Shown here one piece after another: positions 1 to 8,832 of a DNA stretch of 64,000 bases. The stretch is from Calothrix sp. FI2-JRJ7 (GTDB taxonomy: Bacteria > Cyanobacteriota > Cyanobacteriia > Cyanobacteriales > Nostocaceae): positions 62,001-126,000 of the forward strand of contig JAHHGX010000064.1 in NCBI GenBank assembly GCA_019359675.1. The letters run 5' to 3'. Made by a program: the position numbers and the translations under genes. Under the pieces are notes generated by a model. That model saw nothing but the letters and a program-made list of their open reading frames with translations, was not told the DNA's origin and did no database searches. The first letter of the stretch is position 1; each line of letters opens with the position of its first letter.

Positions 1-11
1 GCCTTGCTGTA

Positions 12-1571
12 CTAGTGTTCGACAAACTCATTGAGGTAGGCTTTGAAATCTTCTAAGGAAACTTCCGTGGAGATAAATCCAATATAGTTGTCGGGTCTTA
101 GCATCACCTGAAAAGGTTGGTTTGTAGCGAATATCTCTACAACGCGCGGGTAAAGTGGAATAACGTTGAAGTCAATTAAATCCCCATATTCTTTTTCAAG
201 TTCCAACTTTAAACCTTGATAATTATGTTCCCCGTCTGAGAAAACAAGCAGGTGAAATTTGGGAGCGTGGAGTTTGTCATAAACACTGGCGCCATCAACT
301 AAAAAATACGGCATTCTATCTCCGGCTTTTACCTTAAAATCTTTATGGCCATGATGTTGGCTTAAAGAACTCTCACGGTAGTTAATTCCAATTTGAGAAA
401 CCATTGGAAACAGAAATTCTTTTGCGGCGCCGAACTTAGTCACAACACTAGCGAGACTGGGCAAAAGATTATCACGGAAAAATCTAAGATACCACTGGTC
501 ACCTGCTGCAACTTCAAAAAACTGGTCAGTTGTATGCAACAGTCGTTTCGCATTTGCCAAGCGCTCCTCATCATAACTTTGGAGTAGCGACACACCAGCA
601 TAACCTTTTAAAACAAATGCTAATTTCCAAGCTAAATTATAAGCGTCTTGGATACCCGTGTTCATTCCCTGTCCACCCGCAGGTGTATGGATATGTGCGG
701 CATCGCCAGCTAGAAAGCATCTACCAATAGAGAATGTATCAGCGTGACGTGTATGTACTTTGTAAGTCGAAAACCAGCGCACGTTCGTGATGTCGAGTGG
801 ACGCTGCACCAATTGTTTAACCTTGTTTTCGACTTCATCATATGTAACATCTTGATTAACTTGGTCGTTATATTCGGGCAGGTTGCCGACAAGTCTCCAG
901 TGCTTCTCACCTTGCATGGGAAACATTAGTGCAAACGAGTCATGTCCCAAGGCGCCGTAAAATGTACCCTCTTCAACTTGAAAATCCATCTCCACGTCCG
1001 CAACGTAAAATAAACGTGGGTGAGTCGAACCTTCAAAAGCGAGACCGAGGAAATGCCGCGTTGGACTACTGGCACCATCACAGCCTACCAGATATCGGGC
1101 TTCAACTGTTTGTTTGCCGTTTGCTGCTGATAGAACTACCCTCACACCGTCCGCATCTTGCGTTAAACTTTCCATTTCGGTCTGCCAATGAACGTCTTTC
1201 CCGTTTTGCTGAAGATGCTCATAAAGAAGACGCTCGTTTTTGCTTTGTTCAAAAATGAGGAAAAACGGAAACGGGCTAAGGCGCCCACCAAAGTCAGAAA
1301 AATCTAAGCGAGCGCTAATTTTACCGTCGTGCATCAAAGCGCCTTTCTGAACTATCTCACCACCAGAGACGGCTTTTTGCGCTAAATTAACCTGGTCATA
1401 AATCTCCAACGTGCGCGCGTGAACTATCACAGCTTTACTAAGTTCCGTAACACTTTCTTTTTTATCAAAGATTACAAAGTCAATGCCGTAATGTATTAAT
1501 TGTACAGCTAAAGATAAACCCGTTGGACCAGCGCCAACTATTATTACATCGGTTTTAGTTACTGTTTCCAT
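12..1571 (-). CDS. FAD-dependent aromatic-ring monooxygenase (PheA/TfdB family)
   Basis: A 519-residue flavoprotein. Seen: an N-terminal Rossmann motif GAGPTG at residues 13-18, the CDGA motif near residue 165, and the flavin-ribityl motif AGDAAHIHTPAGGQGMN starting near residue 288. These three define the p-hydroxybenzoate-hydroxylase fold; the remaining C-terminal part fits the thioredoxin-like domain of phenol hydroxylase/TfdB proteins. Members hydroxylate aromatic or polyketide substrates using NAD(P)H and oxygen, and some inactivate antibiotics. The ATG has an AGGAG box 8-9 bases upstream. Only 18 bases separate it from devA, so it is probably the last gene of the devBCA operon. The substrate cannot be read from the sequence; modification of a compound exported by the pump is an inference. 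Confidence 0.9.
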   Translation of the reverse strand: METVTKTDVIIVGAGPTGLSLAVQLIHYGIDFVIFDKKESVTELSKAVIVHARTLEIYDQVNLAQKAVSGGEIVQKGALMHDGKISARLDFSDFGGRLSPFPFFLIFEQSKNERLLYEHLQQNGKDVHWQTEMESLTQDADGVRVVLSAANGKQTVEARYLVGCDGASSPTRHFLGLAFEGSTHPRLFYVADVEMDFQVEEGTFYGALGHDSFALMFPMQGEKHWRLVGNLPEYNDQVNQDVTYDEVENKVKQLVQRPLDITNVRWFSTYKVHTRHADTFSIGRCFLAGDAAHIHTPAGGQGMNTGIQDAYNLAWKLAFVLKGYAGVSLLQSYDEERLANAKRLLHTTDQFFEVAAGDQWYLRFFRDNLLPSLASVVTKFGAAKEFLFPMVSQIGINYRESSLSQHHGHKDFKVKAGDRMPYFLVDGASVYDKLHAPKFHLLVFSDGEHNYQGLKLELEKEYGDLIDFNVIPLYPRVVEIFATNQPFQVMLRPDNYIGFISTEVSLEDFKAYLNEFVEH

Positions 1572-1589
1572 AACCTGAACTCCTGTTAT

Positions 1590-2336
1590 TCAACTGTGGA
1601 TAAACTTGTGCGATACTTCTTCATCGGAAGCATTAATACTACCATCGCTAACTAAACGACCATCTTCCATATAAACGATGCGGTCGGCAATATCTAAAAT
1701 TCGGTTATCGTGAGTTACTAATAAAATTGTGCAACCTTGTTCTTTGGCTAGTTTTTGCATCATCTCTACTACATCGCGTCCAGATTTTTTATCCAGCGCA
1801 GCAGTTGGTTCGTCAGCAAGGACAATTTTTGGTTGACTGACTAACGCGCGAGCAATTGCAACCCGTTGTTTTTGACCTCCTGATAAATCATCTGGGTAAT
1901 AATTAACACGTTGTCCTAGACCAACAAATTCTAGCATTTCTTTAGAACGAGCATTCATTACCTCTGGAGAGAGTTTTTTATGAACTTCTAAACCCATCCG
2001 CACATTTTGTAAAGCTGTTAAACTACCGTGTAAATTATGTGCTTGAAAGATATATCCGTTACTTCGCCGAGCTTCAGTTAATTGCTTTTCATTGGCACCG
2101 CAAAGTTCTTTTCCTAAAACTTGTAAACTACCTTCTTGAGTAGAACGTAAACTACCTGCCAAAGTTAGTAAGGTTGTTTTACCAGAACCAGAAGGACCAG
2201 TCATGATAATTATTTCACCTGCCTTTATTTCTAAATTAACATCAAATAAAACTTGCTTGCGAAGTTGTCCTTTACCAAAATAATGGTTAAGATTTTTAAC
2301 TGAAATAACAGACTCGTTGCTAAAATTAGTATGCAT
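1590..2336 (-). CDS. devA: DevA-type ABC exporter ATP-binding protein
   Basis: A 248-residue ATPase subunit. Seen: Walker A GPSGSGKT at residues 47-54, signature LSGGQKQRVAIARAL from residue 150, Walker B IVLADE near 170, and the switch histidine in VTHD. The order and type of neighbours (membrane-fusion protein, DevC permease, this ATPase) identify the DevBCA family, whose founding member exports heterocyst glycolipids in Anabaena; cyanobacteria carry several paralogues, some linked to drug or stress export. It begins 5 bases after the devC stop codon, so the two are probably co-transcribed. The symbol is a family name; which paralogue this is cannot be decided here. Confidence 0.93.
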   Translation of the reverse strand: MHTNFSNESVISVKNLNHYFGKGQLRKQVLFDVNLEIKAGEIIIMTGPSGSGKTTLLTLAGSLRSTQEGSLQVLGKELCGANEKQLTEARRSNGYIFQAHNLHGSLTALQNVRMGLEVHKKLSPEVMNARSKEMLEFVGLGQRVNYYPDDLSGGQKQRVAIARALVSQPKIVLADEPTAALDKKSGRDVVEMMQKLAKEQGCTILLVTHDNRILDIADRIVYMEDGRLVSDGSINASDEEVSHKFIHS

Positions 2337-2341
2337 AATAT

Positions 2342-3517
2342 TTAAAACATATCAGCTGGGTCAGCAGACTGTAACTTACGGGTTGCTATAGTTCCAGAAA
2401 TACTACAAATAATTAAAGTTAAAACAAAAACAAAAATGGCTCGCGCGATTGACATATATAAAGGTAAATTAGTCGCATTTGCCGCTAATTGATAAAGTCC
2501 AACAGGTATGATAAATCCTGGTATATAACCAATTGCTGCAATAATAATCGCTTCTTCAAAAATTACTCCCAGCAAATAACTATTCGGATAGCCCATTGCT
2601 TTAAAAGTTGCATATTCTTTCAAATGAGAGTTAACATCTGTTGAAAGAATTTGATAAACGATAATCACACCAATAAAAAACCCCATTGCTACACCAAAGG
2701 TAAATATAAAAGCAATTGGACTTTCTCTTTTCAAATAACCTTCTTCAAATTCCACAAACTCATCACGAGTCATGATTTTTACATCATCAGGTAGATACGC
2801 TTTTAATGCACTTGCAACTTGAATTGGGTTATATCCTGGTTGAATATAAATTAAACCAAGATTAACACTACCAGCTTTTTGACGCGGAAATAATCTTAAA
2901 TAGTTATCACTACTAGAAATCAACAACCCATCAGAAGCAAAAGAGGCGCCGAATTTAAATAAACCATTTATAGTAATAGTACGTCTATCTACTTCTGTAG
3001 AAACTTCCTTTCCTGCTTCGACTTGTGCGAAAACCTGTTTATATTCTCCTCTTGCTCCTTTATCAAATAAAAAGCTATCTGGTAACTGAATTTTATCAAG
3101 TTGAGCATTAGCTTCAGGTATATTCAAAGCGGGTCGCTCAGGATTAAAACCTATGGCTTGGACTTTTGCCTTTTTTCGGGTTTGAGGATTTCTCCATGTT
3201 ACTGTACTAATATACATGGGTTCTGCTGCTTTTACTCCAGGTACGTCTGATGCATCAAATAATCTTCGTCGTGTAAACGTCGATATATTATCGGTGTTTT
3301 TAGCTTGATTACTAATTAAAACAACATCAGCAAGTATCGCGCGGTTAAGACGAGTATTACTATCGAAAAGTGCGCTTTGAAAGCCTAATTGCATAAACAT
3401 CAGAACATCTGCAAATGCAATTCCAGAAACTGCGACAATTAAACGTCCTTTATGACGATTTAGTTGCAACCACCCTAGAGGTGTACGTCTTTGTAACTCT
3501 TGAATAAAGCCTACCAT
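2342..3517 (-). CDS. devC: DevC-type ABC exporter permease
   Basis: An inner-membrane permease of the FtsX/MacB-like DevC family. Seen: a hydrophobic N-terminal segment after RTPLGWLQL, a large periplasmic domain, and three C-terminal membrane segments with the STDVNSHLKEYATFKAMGY motif typical of the family. The open frame extends 12 codons upstream to 3553. The ATG at 3517 is preferred because AGGAG lies 7 bases before it, the protein then starts MVGFIQELQRRTPLGWLQL like other DevC proteins, and the extension would run into an inverted repeat (3543-3573). It works with the DevB adaptor and DevA ATPase, probably with a TolC-like outer-membrane channel encoded elsewhere. Confidence 0.92.
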   Translation of the reverse strand: MVGFIQELQRRTPLGWLQLNRHKGRLIVAVSGIAFADVLMFMQLGFQSALFDSNTRLNRAILADVVLISNQAKNTDNISTFTRRRLFDASDVPGVKAAEPMYISTVTWRNPQTRKKAKVQAIGFNPERPALNIPEANAQLDKIQLPDSFLFDKGARGEYKQVFAQVEAGKEVSTEVDRRTITINGLFKFGASFASDGLLISSSDNYLRLFPRQKAGSVNLGLIYIQPGYNPIQVASALKAYLPDDVKIMTRDEFVEFEEGYLKRESPIAFIFTFGVAMGFFIGVIIVYQILSTDVNSHLKEYATFKAMGYPNSYLLGVIFEEAIIIAAIGYIPGFIIPVGLYQLAANATNLPLYMSIARAIFVFVLTLIICSISGTIATRKLQSADPADMF

Positions 3518-3542
3518 AGATTTGCTCCTAGATTCCTCCATC

Positions 3543-3573
3543 CAGATTCCCAACTTCTTAAGGAAGTCGGGAA
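3543..3573. repeat. Inverted repeat between devB and devC
   Basis: The arms GATTCCCAACTTC and GAAGTCGGGAATC flank a short TTAAG loop, giving a 13-bp stem with one mismatch. Nearly the same hairpin occurs after the hsp20 gene at 43145-43176, so this is a dispersed element rather than a chance structure. Its place between two genes of one operon suggests a processing or partial termination signal (inference). Confidence 0.7.
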
Positions 3574-3582
3574 TCTAAAAAT

Positions 3583-4899
3583 CTAAAATAATTCAAATAT
3601 TGCTTTGACTTGCAAGTTTGTTAACTTAGCAGCTTTTTGACTTGATGGTTCATCGAGTTTTACTCTAACTTCGACAACTCGTGAATCAATATTATCACTA
3701 GGGTCAGAATTAATAATATTCTGGCGCCGTACTTGCCAACCAACTAATTCAACTTTTCCAAATAACTCACCATTGAGAGAATTACTAGTAACACGCACTG
3801 TTTGCCCAGGTCTAATTTTACTAATATTGCTTTGATACACCTCAGCAATGGCCATCATTTGATTAACTTCTCCAAGTTCAACAATGCCATCGTTTGAAAC
3901 TGTTTCCCCAGAACGAGTATTTACCCTGAAAATAACTCCACTTGAAGGCGCCTTTACAAAAGCTTGCTCAAAATTTGCTTTTGCTTCTTTCTGTGCTGCT
4001 ATCGCTTGTCGAAGTTCGGAAGAAGCTGCGGCAACATCTACCGGACGGACTTCTGCAATTTTATTAAGCGTCGCTTCTGCTGATGTTACTTGCTTGCTAC
4101 TAGTAGCTTGAATACGACTTAAAACAGCTTTGGCTTCTTGAATTTGTCTATTACCAGTACTATTTGTACGTTCAAAATTAGCTCTAGCTTCGCTTAATTG
4201 CTGAGTGAGTGTATCGGCACCCAAACGCTTACTATCAAAATTAGACTGGGAAATGGCGCCTTCTTTGTACAACTGCTCGTAACGACGAAATTCTGATTTA
4301 GCATTATTCAACTCAGCCTCAAGCCTTTTAATAGTCGCTCGTTGTGCAGCTTTATCCCCTTCCCACTGTGCCTCTAATCTCGCTAAAGTTTCCAGTTGCG
4401 CCCTCTCTTCACCCAACGACTGCGCTTGAACGCGCGCAATTTCGGCTTTCTGTGCGTCTATCTCTCCAACTTTCGCACCTGCTTTAACCTTGGCTAAATT
4501 TGCCCGTGAAACTTGCACCGCTTCTGATGCTTTATCGTATGCAGCTTTGAGTGTATCGCTACTATCCAATACTGCAATTACCTGTCCAGCTTTTACTGTA
4601 TCTCCCTCTTCTACTAACAGCTTTTCTAACCGACTTCCTTGACCTGATGCTGTAGGCGCCGAAAGCTTGATAACTTCACCTCTTGGCTCAAGTCTACCTA
4701 ATGCTGTCACCGTTTTGATTTCAGACGGCACAACTTGCTGCGTCTGTTTTTCCTTACCTAGTTGTACTACATGGGTATTGAAGACTTGGGATACTAATAC
4801 ACCAACTGCCAGTAAACTTGTAGTTATGCCAAGTAATACAAGCTGTCGGGGTTTAACTTTTGATAATATTGAATGATTTGCTATTAAATCGCGCACCAC
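3583..4899 (-). CDS. devB: DevB-type membrane-fusion protein (HlyD family)
   Basis: A 438-residue periplasmic adaptor. Seen: an N-terminal membrane anchor (about residues 20-40), a lipoyl/biotinyl-like half motif GDTVKAGQVIAVLD, a long alpha-helical hairpin rich in A, E, K, Q and R (about residues 125-290), the second lipoyl half with VKAPSSGVIFRVNTRSGE, then the beta-barrel and membrane-proximal region. This matches DevB adaptors. Translation starts at one of two adjacent GTG codons; GGGAG lies about 5 bases before the first. It is the first gene of the minus-strand operon and is divergent from the TetR-type regulator, with candidate operator palindromes between them. Confidence 0.92.
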   Translation of the reverse strand: MVRDLIANHSILSKVKPRQLVLLGITTSLLAVGVLVSQVFNTHVVQLGKEKQTQQVVPSEIKTVTALGRLEPRGEVIKLSAPTASGQGSRLEKLLVEEGDTVKAGQVIAVLDSSDTLKAAYDKASEAVQVSRANLAKVKAGAKVGEIDAQKAEIARVQAQSLGEERAQLETLARLEAQWEGDKAAQRATIKRLEAELNNAKSEFRRYEQLYKEGAISQSNFDSKRLGADTLTQQLSEARANFERTNSTGNRQIQEAKAVLSRIQATSSKQVTSAEATLNKIAEVRPVDVAAASSELRQAIAAQKEAKANFEQAFVKAPSSGVIFRVNTRSGETVSNDGIVELGEVNQMMAIAEVYQSNISKIRPGQTVRVTSNSLNGELFGKVELVGWQVRRQNIINSDPSDNIDSRVVEVRVKLDEPSSQKAAKLTNLQVKAIFELF

Positions 4900-4928
4900 A
4901 ATTTCTCCCTCTTGTGCGAGACAGGTAA

Positions 4929-4970
4929 ACTAAATCGTTTAGTGACACTACTAAACTAAACTGTACAGTT
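4929..4970. promoter_or_regulatory. Candidate operator palindromes between devB and the TetR gene
   Basis: The divergent intergenic region contains ACTAAA-TCG-TTTAGT (4929-4943) and a perfect 12-bp palindrome AACTGTACAGTT (4959-4970), linked by TAAACTAAAC-type half repeats. TetR-family repressors usually bind short palindromes next to their own gene, so these are the likely operators for both the exporter operon and the regulator. Binding is inferred, not shown. Confidence 0.6.
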
Positions 4971-5036
4971 GCTTTTGTCAAGGTGCGTATCTTAGAATTT
5001 ATTGTGGTGGCGCCAATAACCCAAGCAAAAGGTGAT

Positions 5037-5885
5037 ATGCAAGCAAAAAACAAAGGTCTCAATAAAGCTTCACAATCGGCAGATAAAATCGAAGCGATTT
5101 TAACTGGCGCCATGCAGGAATTTTTGACACATGGGTTTGCTGGGGCAACGATGGATAGAGTCACAGCAGCGGCAGGTGTATCGAAAACAACCGTTTACAG
5201 CCACTTTCTAGATAAGGAAAAATTATTTATTGCCTTAATTGAGCGTTTGATAACAAGTTGTGCAGGTGTGCTAGACTTACCAAAAGATTTTTTTCAAGGA
5301 GAACCTGCATCTGTATTGGCAGGTTTGGCAAATAATTTTTTAAATCAGCTAAGTAAAAGTGTCAGTGATACACCAGAGCTTTTAGATTTGATACGCTTGG
5401 TAATTGCTGAGTCTGGTCGGTTTCCTACGCTAGCAAGGTATTTAGTTAGTAACACACAAAAAATATTCGTTAATAATATTACTCAGTATTTGCAGTTTCA
5501 TCCAGAATTACAATTAACCGACCCAGAGGCAACAGCACGTATATTCTTAGGCGCCTTATTTCATTTTGTGATGATTGAATATATGCTGCAAAGTGGGGAT
5601 ATTATGCCAATGGAGCGCCAAAGACTGATTGATAACTTAGTTAACTTAATTACTACAAACGTTCAGTTAGATGAAAATAAATATTCTGCTAATAAAGAAA
5701 AATCTACACGACGCAAACGTTCTCCTACAGGTAAGTTTGAACCAGATTATAAAGAACCCAAACGCTTACGCTCAATACGACTTACCGATACAGCTTGGGA
5801 AAATTTAGATGCCATTGCAAAGGCAAACAACCTGACTCGCAGCGAAATAATTGAACTTTTAGCACGGGGTCAAGAGTTGAAATAA
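5037..5885 (+). CDS. TetR/AcrR-family regulator with C-terminal ribbon-helix-helix-like tail
   Basis: Seen: an N-terminal TetR HTH with GVSKTTVYSHFLDKEKLF, then a helical ligand/dimer domain, then a basic linker (KSTRRKRSPTGK) and a final 45 residues beginning RSIRLTDTAWENL and ending in NNLTRSEIIELLARG, which look like a CopG/Arc ribbon-helix-helix unit. TetR proteins usually end near 190-220 residues; this one has about 282. The ATG at 5037 is preferred because AAGGTGAT directly precedes it; a GTG at 4983 in the same frame is possible but lies in the presumed operator/promoter area. It is divergent from devBCA and the monooxygenase, so it is probably their repressor. Confidence 0.88.
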   Translation: MQAKNKGLNKASQSADKIEAILTGAMQEFLTHGFAGATMDRVTAAAGVSKTTVYSHFLDKEKLFIALIERLITSCAGVLDLPKDFFQGEPASVLAGLANNFLNQLSKSVSDTPELLDLIRLVIAESGRFPTLARYLVSNTQKIFVNNITQYLQFHPELQLTDPEATARIFLGALFHFVMIEYMLQSGDIMPMERQRLIDNLVNLITTNVQLDENKYSANKEKSTRRKRSPTGKFEPDYKEPKRLRSIRLTDTAWENLDAIAKANNLTRSEIIELLARGQELK

Positions 5886-5910
5886 TTGTATATACATGGA
5901 TAAGCAGCTT

Positions 5911-6060
5911 TGTAACGGATGTAGCGGATGAGTTATTTGTTAAAAACAAAAGTAAGGTGCGTGATACTACCATTACTCCACTTCGTTTTTAAAGGTTGGT
6001 AATGTCACGCACCCTACTATTTAAAGCCTATGCGTTACATCCGTTTATCATCCGTTGCCA
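5911..6060. repeat. Palindromic repeat (family B) carrying a second repeat (family A) inside
   Basis: The outer arms AACGGATGTAGCGGATGAG and TACATCCGTTTATCATCCG (with GTTGCCA) match the uninterrupted copy at 9741-9841. Between them, at 5954-6016, sits a different hairpin with ends GGTGCGTGATACTACC and TAATGTCACGCACC, the same family as the units at 33204, 50205, 50298 and 56562. The arrangement reads as one repeat inserted into another. Confidence 0.8.
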
Positions 6061-6066
6061 ATCTTT

Positions 6067-7200
6067 CTACTCTTCTTCTTCGCAGTCCTCGCCATCAATA
6101 CAGTAGTCGTAGTCACCGTCTATGGCGTACTCATCGCAAAGCGCATCTAACTCTTCAAGGAATTCGGTTGCGTCTTCAATAGTCAGGTCAAAGTTGAGAA
6201 TATTAAGAACAAAGCTTTCATCATCTTGTTCTTCATACTCGTAATCAAAGTAGTATTCTTCGTCGCTTTCTACATAATTTAGACACAGATTTTCTAAATC
6301 GGTCGCAAAACCCTCTGGGTCAGAAGTTGTAACATAGAAGTCAAATAGCAACAAAGAACCTTCGTCAGCAAAAACAGACTCATCTTCTTCCCAAACCTCA
6401 GCACTAAAGTCTAAATCGCTAACAGATTTTATAATCCACGAGTCGTGTCCGTTATAGTCTTTGTGAATTACATAATCGTAGGGAATATAGCAATACCCTT
6501 CATCTCCCCAAGAAGACCCCCATGAGTTGCGTACTATAAACATTTTATCTTTATCGGAGTAACCAACACACAGCATTGCGTGCCATCCGTGAGTTTCGCG
6601 CACATCATCAGATGATTTAGGCATTGGTACTCGCCCCCGATTTTTTGTAGCTTCATCAAAAGAATTAAATGTATTGAGAGCAAAGGCAATTGGATATCCT
6701 TCTGCTAAAGTATGGCGCCATAAGTCAAGGTCAGTTTCAACGAACTCAGCTTCCTCAATTGTAAAGTTAGCTCCATGTTCGTAGGCTAAATCATCTGGTT
6801 GCTCTAATATTAACTCCTCGGAGTTAGCCCAAAGTTCTTCTGAACACGCTCCATACTTGCACAAAGCATCGATTGCTAGTTCCATTTGTGTCCCTTTGTC
6901 CTCGTCTTCGCTTTCATGCAGCGACCGCGCGTTATAGTAAACAAACAAACGGCTAACATTACCAGATTCACCATTAGCTCTTTTTGCAAGGTATTCATAG
7001 GCGCCTACAAAAGCATTAGCAACACAACTATTACCTACCTGTTCTTCTACATCGGTCATATATTTACGCAGGTCAACTTTGGGTGGTAACTGCTTACTCT
7101 GGAAACGTCCTATTTGATGAAACTTCGCACCCTCTGATTTTTTACCCGGAATATAGCCAGCAGTATATCTAAGAATCATGGTAACTATTTTTACATTCAA
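6067..7200 (-). CDS. Papain-like (C1A) cysteine protease with acidic C-terminal tail
   Basis: A 377-residue protein. Seen: the oxyanion/catalytic region EEQVGNSCVANAF with Gln54 and Cys59, the catalytic-histidine region HGWHAMLCVGY (His207), and NSWGSSWGDEGY with Asn225, so the complete papain-type Gln-Cys-His-Asn set is present. No signal peptide is evident and no long prodomain is visible, which suggests a cytoplasmic enzyme. The last 100 or so residues are extremely acidic and rich in Tyr, Phe, Asp and Glu. The substrate is unknown. An internal ATG (residue 8, MILRYTAGYIPG) is an alternative start. Confidence 0.88.
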   Translation of the reverse strand: MNVKIVTMILRYTAGYIPGKKSEGAKFHQIGRFQSKQLPPKVDLRKYMTDVEEQVGNSCVANAFVGAYEYLAKRANGESGNVSRLFVYYNARSLHESEDEDKGTQMELAIDALCKYGACSEELWANSEELILEQPDDLAYEHGANFTIEEAEFVETDLDLWRHTLAEGYPIAFALNTFNSFDEATKNRGRVPMPKSSDDVRETHGWHAMLCVGYSDKDKMFIVRNSWGSSWGDEGYCYIPYDYVIHKDYNGHDSWIIKSVSDLDFSAEVWEEDESVFADEGSLLLFDFYVTTSDPEGFATDLENLCLNYVESDEEYYFDYEYEEQDDESFVLNILNFDLTIEDATEFLEELDALCDEYAIDGDYDYCIDGEDCEEEE

Positions 7201-7351
7201 CTCACATGTAATACTTGTATAACTTATTGGAATTGGATTGTAAAGATTACCGTGGAATCGGCATCCTTGCCCGTTCTAAACATAGGACTCTAGGGCACGC
7301 CATTAATGTCAAGTTAAGCTCAAACTCGTTACGTCTTCGGAGTAATTATGC

Positions 7352-7540
7352 TTAAAAATTAGGTTTTAGAGGAACAAAAAACGAACTTTGAATGGCGCCA
7401 TAAATGCTTTGTTTATCAGCGTCGCTCTTAAATTCCGTATAAAAGCAATCTTCACAAATTGCTTTAATATCGTAATTGAAAGCTTTTGCATGTTCCTCAC
7501 GAATCCGATGAATTTCCTCTAAAATTTCGTCCTCCCACAT
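7352..7540 (-). CDS. Small hypothetical protein, antitoxin-like
   Basis: About 62 residues beginning MWEDEILEEIHRIREEHAKAF, a charged helical opening that I recognise from short cyanobacterial hypothetical proteins often found near toxin-antitoxin genes. The ATG at 7540 has GGGAGAG 5 bases upstream; a GTG two codons earlier (7546) is also possible. No toxin partner is adjacent: the neighbours are a protease and dprA. Two cysteines in ICEDCFY could bind metal, but this is speculation. Function unknown. Confidence 0.6.
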   Translation of the reverse strand: MWEDEILEEIHRIREEHAKAFNYDIKAICEDCFYTEFKSDADKQSIYGAIQSSFFVPLKPNF

Positions 7541-7685
7541 GTTCACTCTCCCATTCGGCTGTAAACTATTTTATTTAACAACTGCGAACTTAACACCAAG
7601 TTAAAAATAGTTACATTTTAGTTGTGAGCTTTAAATCCAAAACAGGCGTCTGGGAACACTATATATAGTTATTGAGGATGGGAAG

Positions 7686-8804
7686 TTGTCAGAACGCGCG
7701 TATTGGTTAGCTTGGTCGCAGATATCAGGTGTTGGCCCGGTATTATTACAACGGTTGTATCAACATTTTGGTTCTTTACAAGCTGCATGGTCCGTAAAGT
7801 CAAGTGAATTAGGCGCCGTAGAAGGTTTTGGTTTCAACACGATACAAAAAGTCGGCAAAGATCGAGCTAGTTTTAATAAAACTAATCATCCAGAAGAGTT
7901 CCTCGCAAAACACCTCAAAGAAAATCCTAATTTCTGGACACCTGTTGATGATGAGTACCCGCGTTTACTTATGGAAACTGCGAGTCCTCCACCTATTTTG
8001 TATTATTGCGGCGCCGTAGAACTAGAAGAGAACTTAGGGCAAAAAGGACTTATTGGAATTGTGGGGACACGGCAACCGAGTGAATATGGTATTCGCTGGA
8101 CTAGGCAAATTAGTACTGCGCTTGCAAAAAATGGGTTTACAGTTGTTTCGGGAATGGCAGAGGGAATTGATAGCGAAAGTCATGTTGCTGCATTGAAAGC
8201 AGACGGACGCACTATTGCTGTTTTTGGTACAGGTGTTGATGTTGTCTACCCTGCCAAAAATCAAAAACTTTATCAGCAAATATTAAAACAAGGAATAGTC
8301 GTCAGCGAGTATAAAAGCAAAACTCCACCTGACCGCACACATTTCCCTCGTCGCAACCGCATTATTGCTGGTTTGTGTCGCGCGGTTTTGGTACTTGAGG
8401 CGCCTATTAAATCTGGCGCCTTAATTACAGCAGACTACGCGAATGAGTTTGGACGTGATGTGTATGCACTGCCGGGTAGAGTGGATGATTATAATTCTCA
8501 AGGTTGTTTAAAACTGATTGCACAAGGCGCCACACCAATTCCAAGTGAGCTTGATGAGTTAATTAAAATGCTAGGAGCGATACCACAGTTTGATTCCATA
8601 CCTGCAACTGTAAAAACAGCTTTACAAGAGTTAGAACCTGAACTTCAAAAGGTTATCGAAACAGTTTCGATGGACTCTACTGCTTTTGATGTGATTATTC
8701 AACAAACTGGTATGGCGCCGGGTTTAGTTTCTAGTGCGCTGTTACAACTTGAGTTAATGGGTTTAATTGCACAGTTACCGGGGATGCGCTATCAAAGGTG
8801 TTAA
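7686..8804 (+). CDS. dprA: DNA processing protein DprA
   Basis: A 372-residue member of the DprA/Smf family, which binds incoming single-stranded DNA during natural transformation and loads RecA. Seen: an N-terminal SAM-like helical region, then the Rossmann-like DprA core with GIVGTRQPSEYG, SGMAEGIDSESHVAAL, AVFGTGVDVVYP, HFPRRNRIIAGL and the GALITADYANEFGRDVYALPG block, then a C-terminal winged-helix (DML1-like) segment. The frame starts with TTG at 7686, with GAGG and GGA purine stretches just before it; no in-frame ATG fits the conserved N-terminus. It implies a competence pathway in this organism. The length is normal for the family. Confidence 0.95.
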   Translation: MSERAYWLAWSQISGVGPVLLQRLYQHFGSLQAAWSVKSSELGAVEGFGFNTIQKVGKDRASFNKTNHPEEFLAKHLKENPNFWTPVDDEYPRLLMETASPPPILYYCGAVELEENLGQKGLIGIVGTRQPSEYGIRWTRQISTALAKNGFTVVSGMAEGIDSESHVAALKADGRTIAVFGTGVDVVYPAKNQKLYQQILKQGIVVSEYKSKTPPDRTHFPRRNRIIAGLCRAVLVLEAPIKSGALITADYANEFGRDVYALPGRVDDYNSQGCLKLIAQGATPIPSELDELIKMLGAIPQFDSIPATVKTALQELEPELQKVIETVSMDSTAFDVIIQQTGMAPGLVSSALLQLELMGLIAQLPGMRYQRC

Positions 8805-8832
8805 TTTACATATCAAAATTCTCAAGAGAGTT

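Noticed and set aside
929-1258. Plus-strand open frame of 109 codons opposite the monooxygenase gene
   Set aside because: It lies entirely inside a confident gene on the other strand and has no recognisable protein features.
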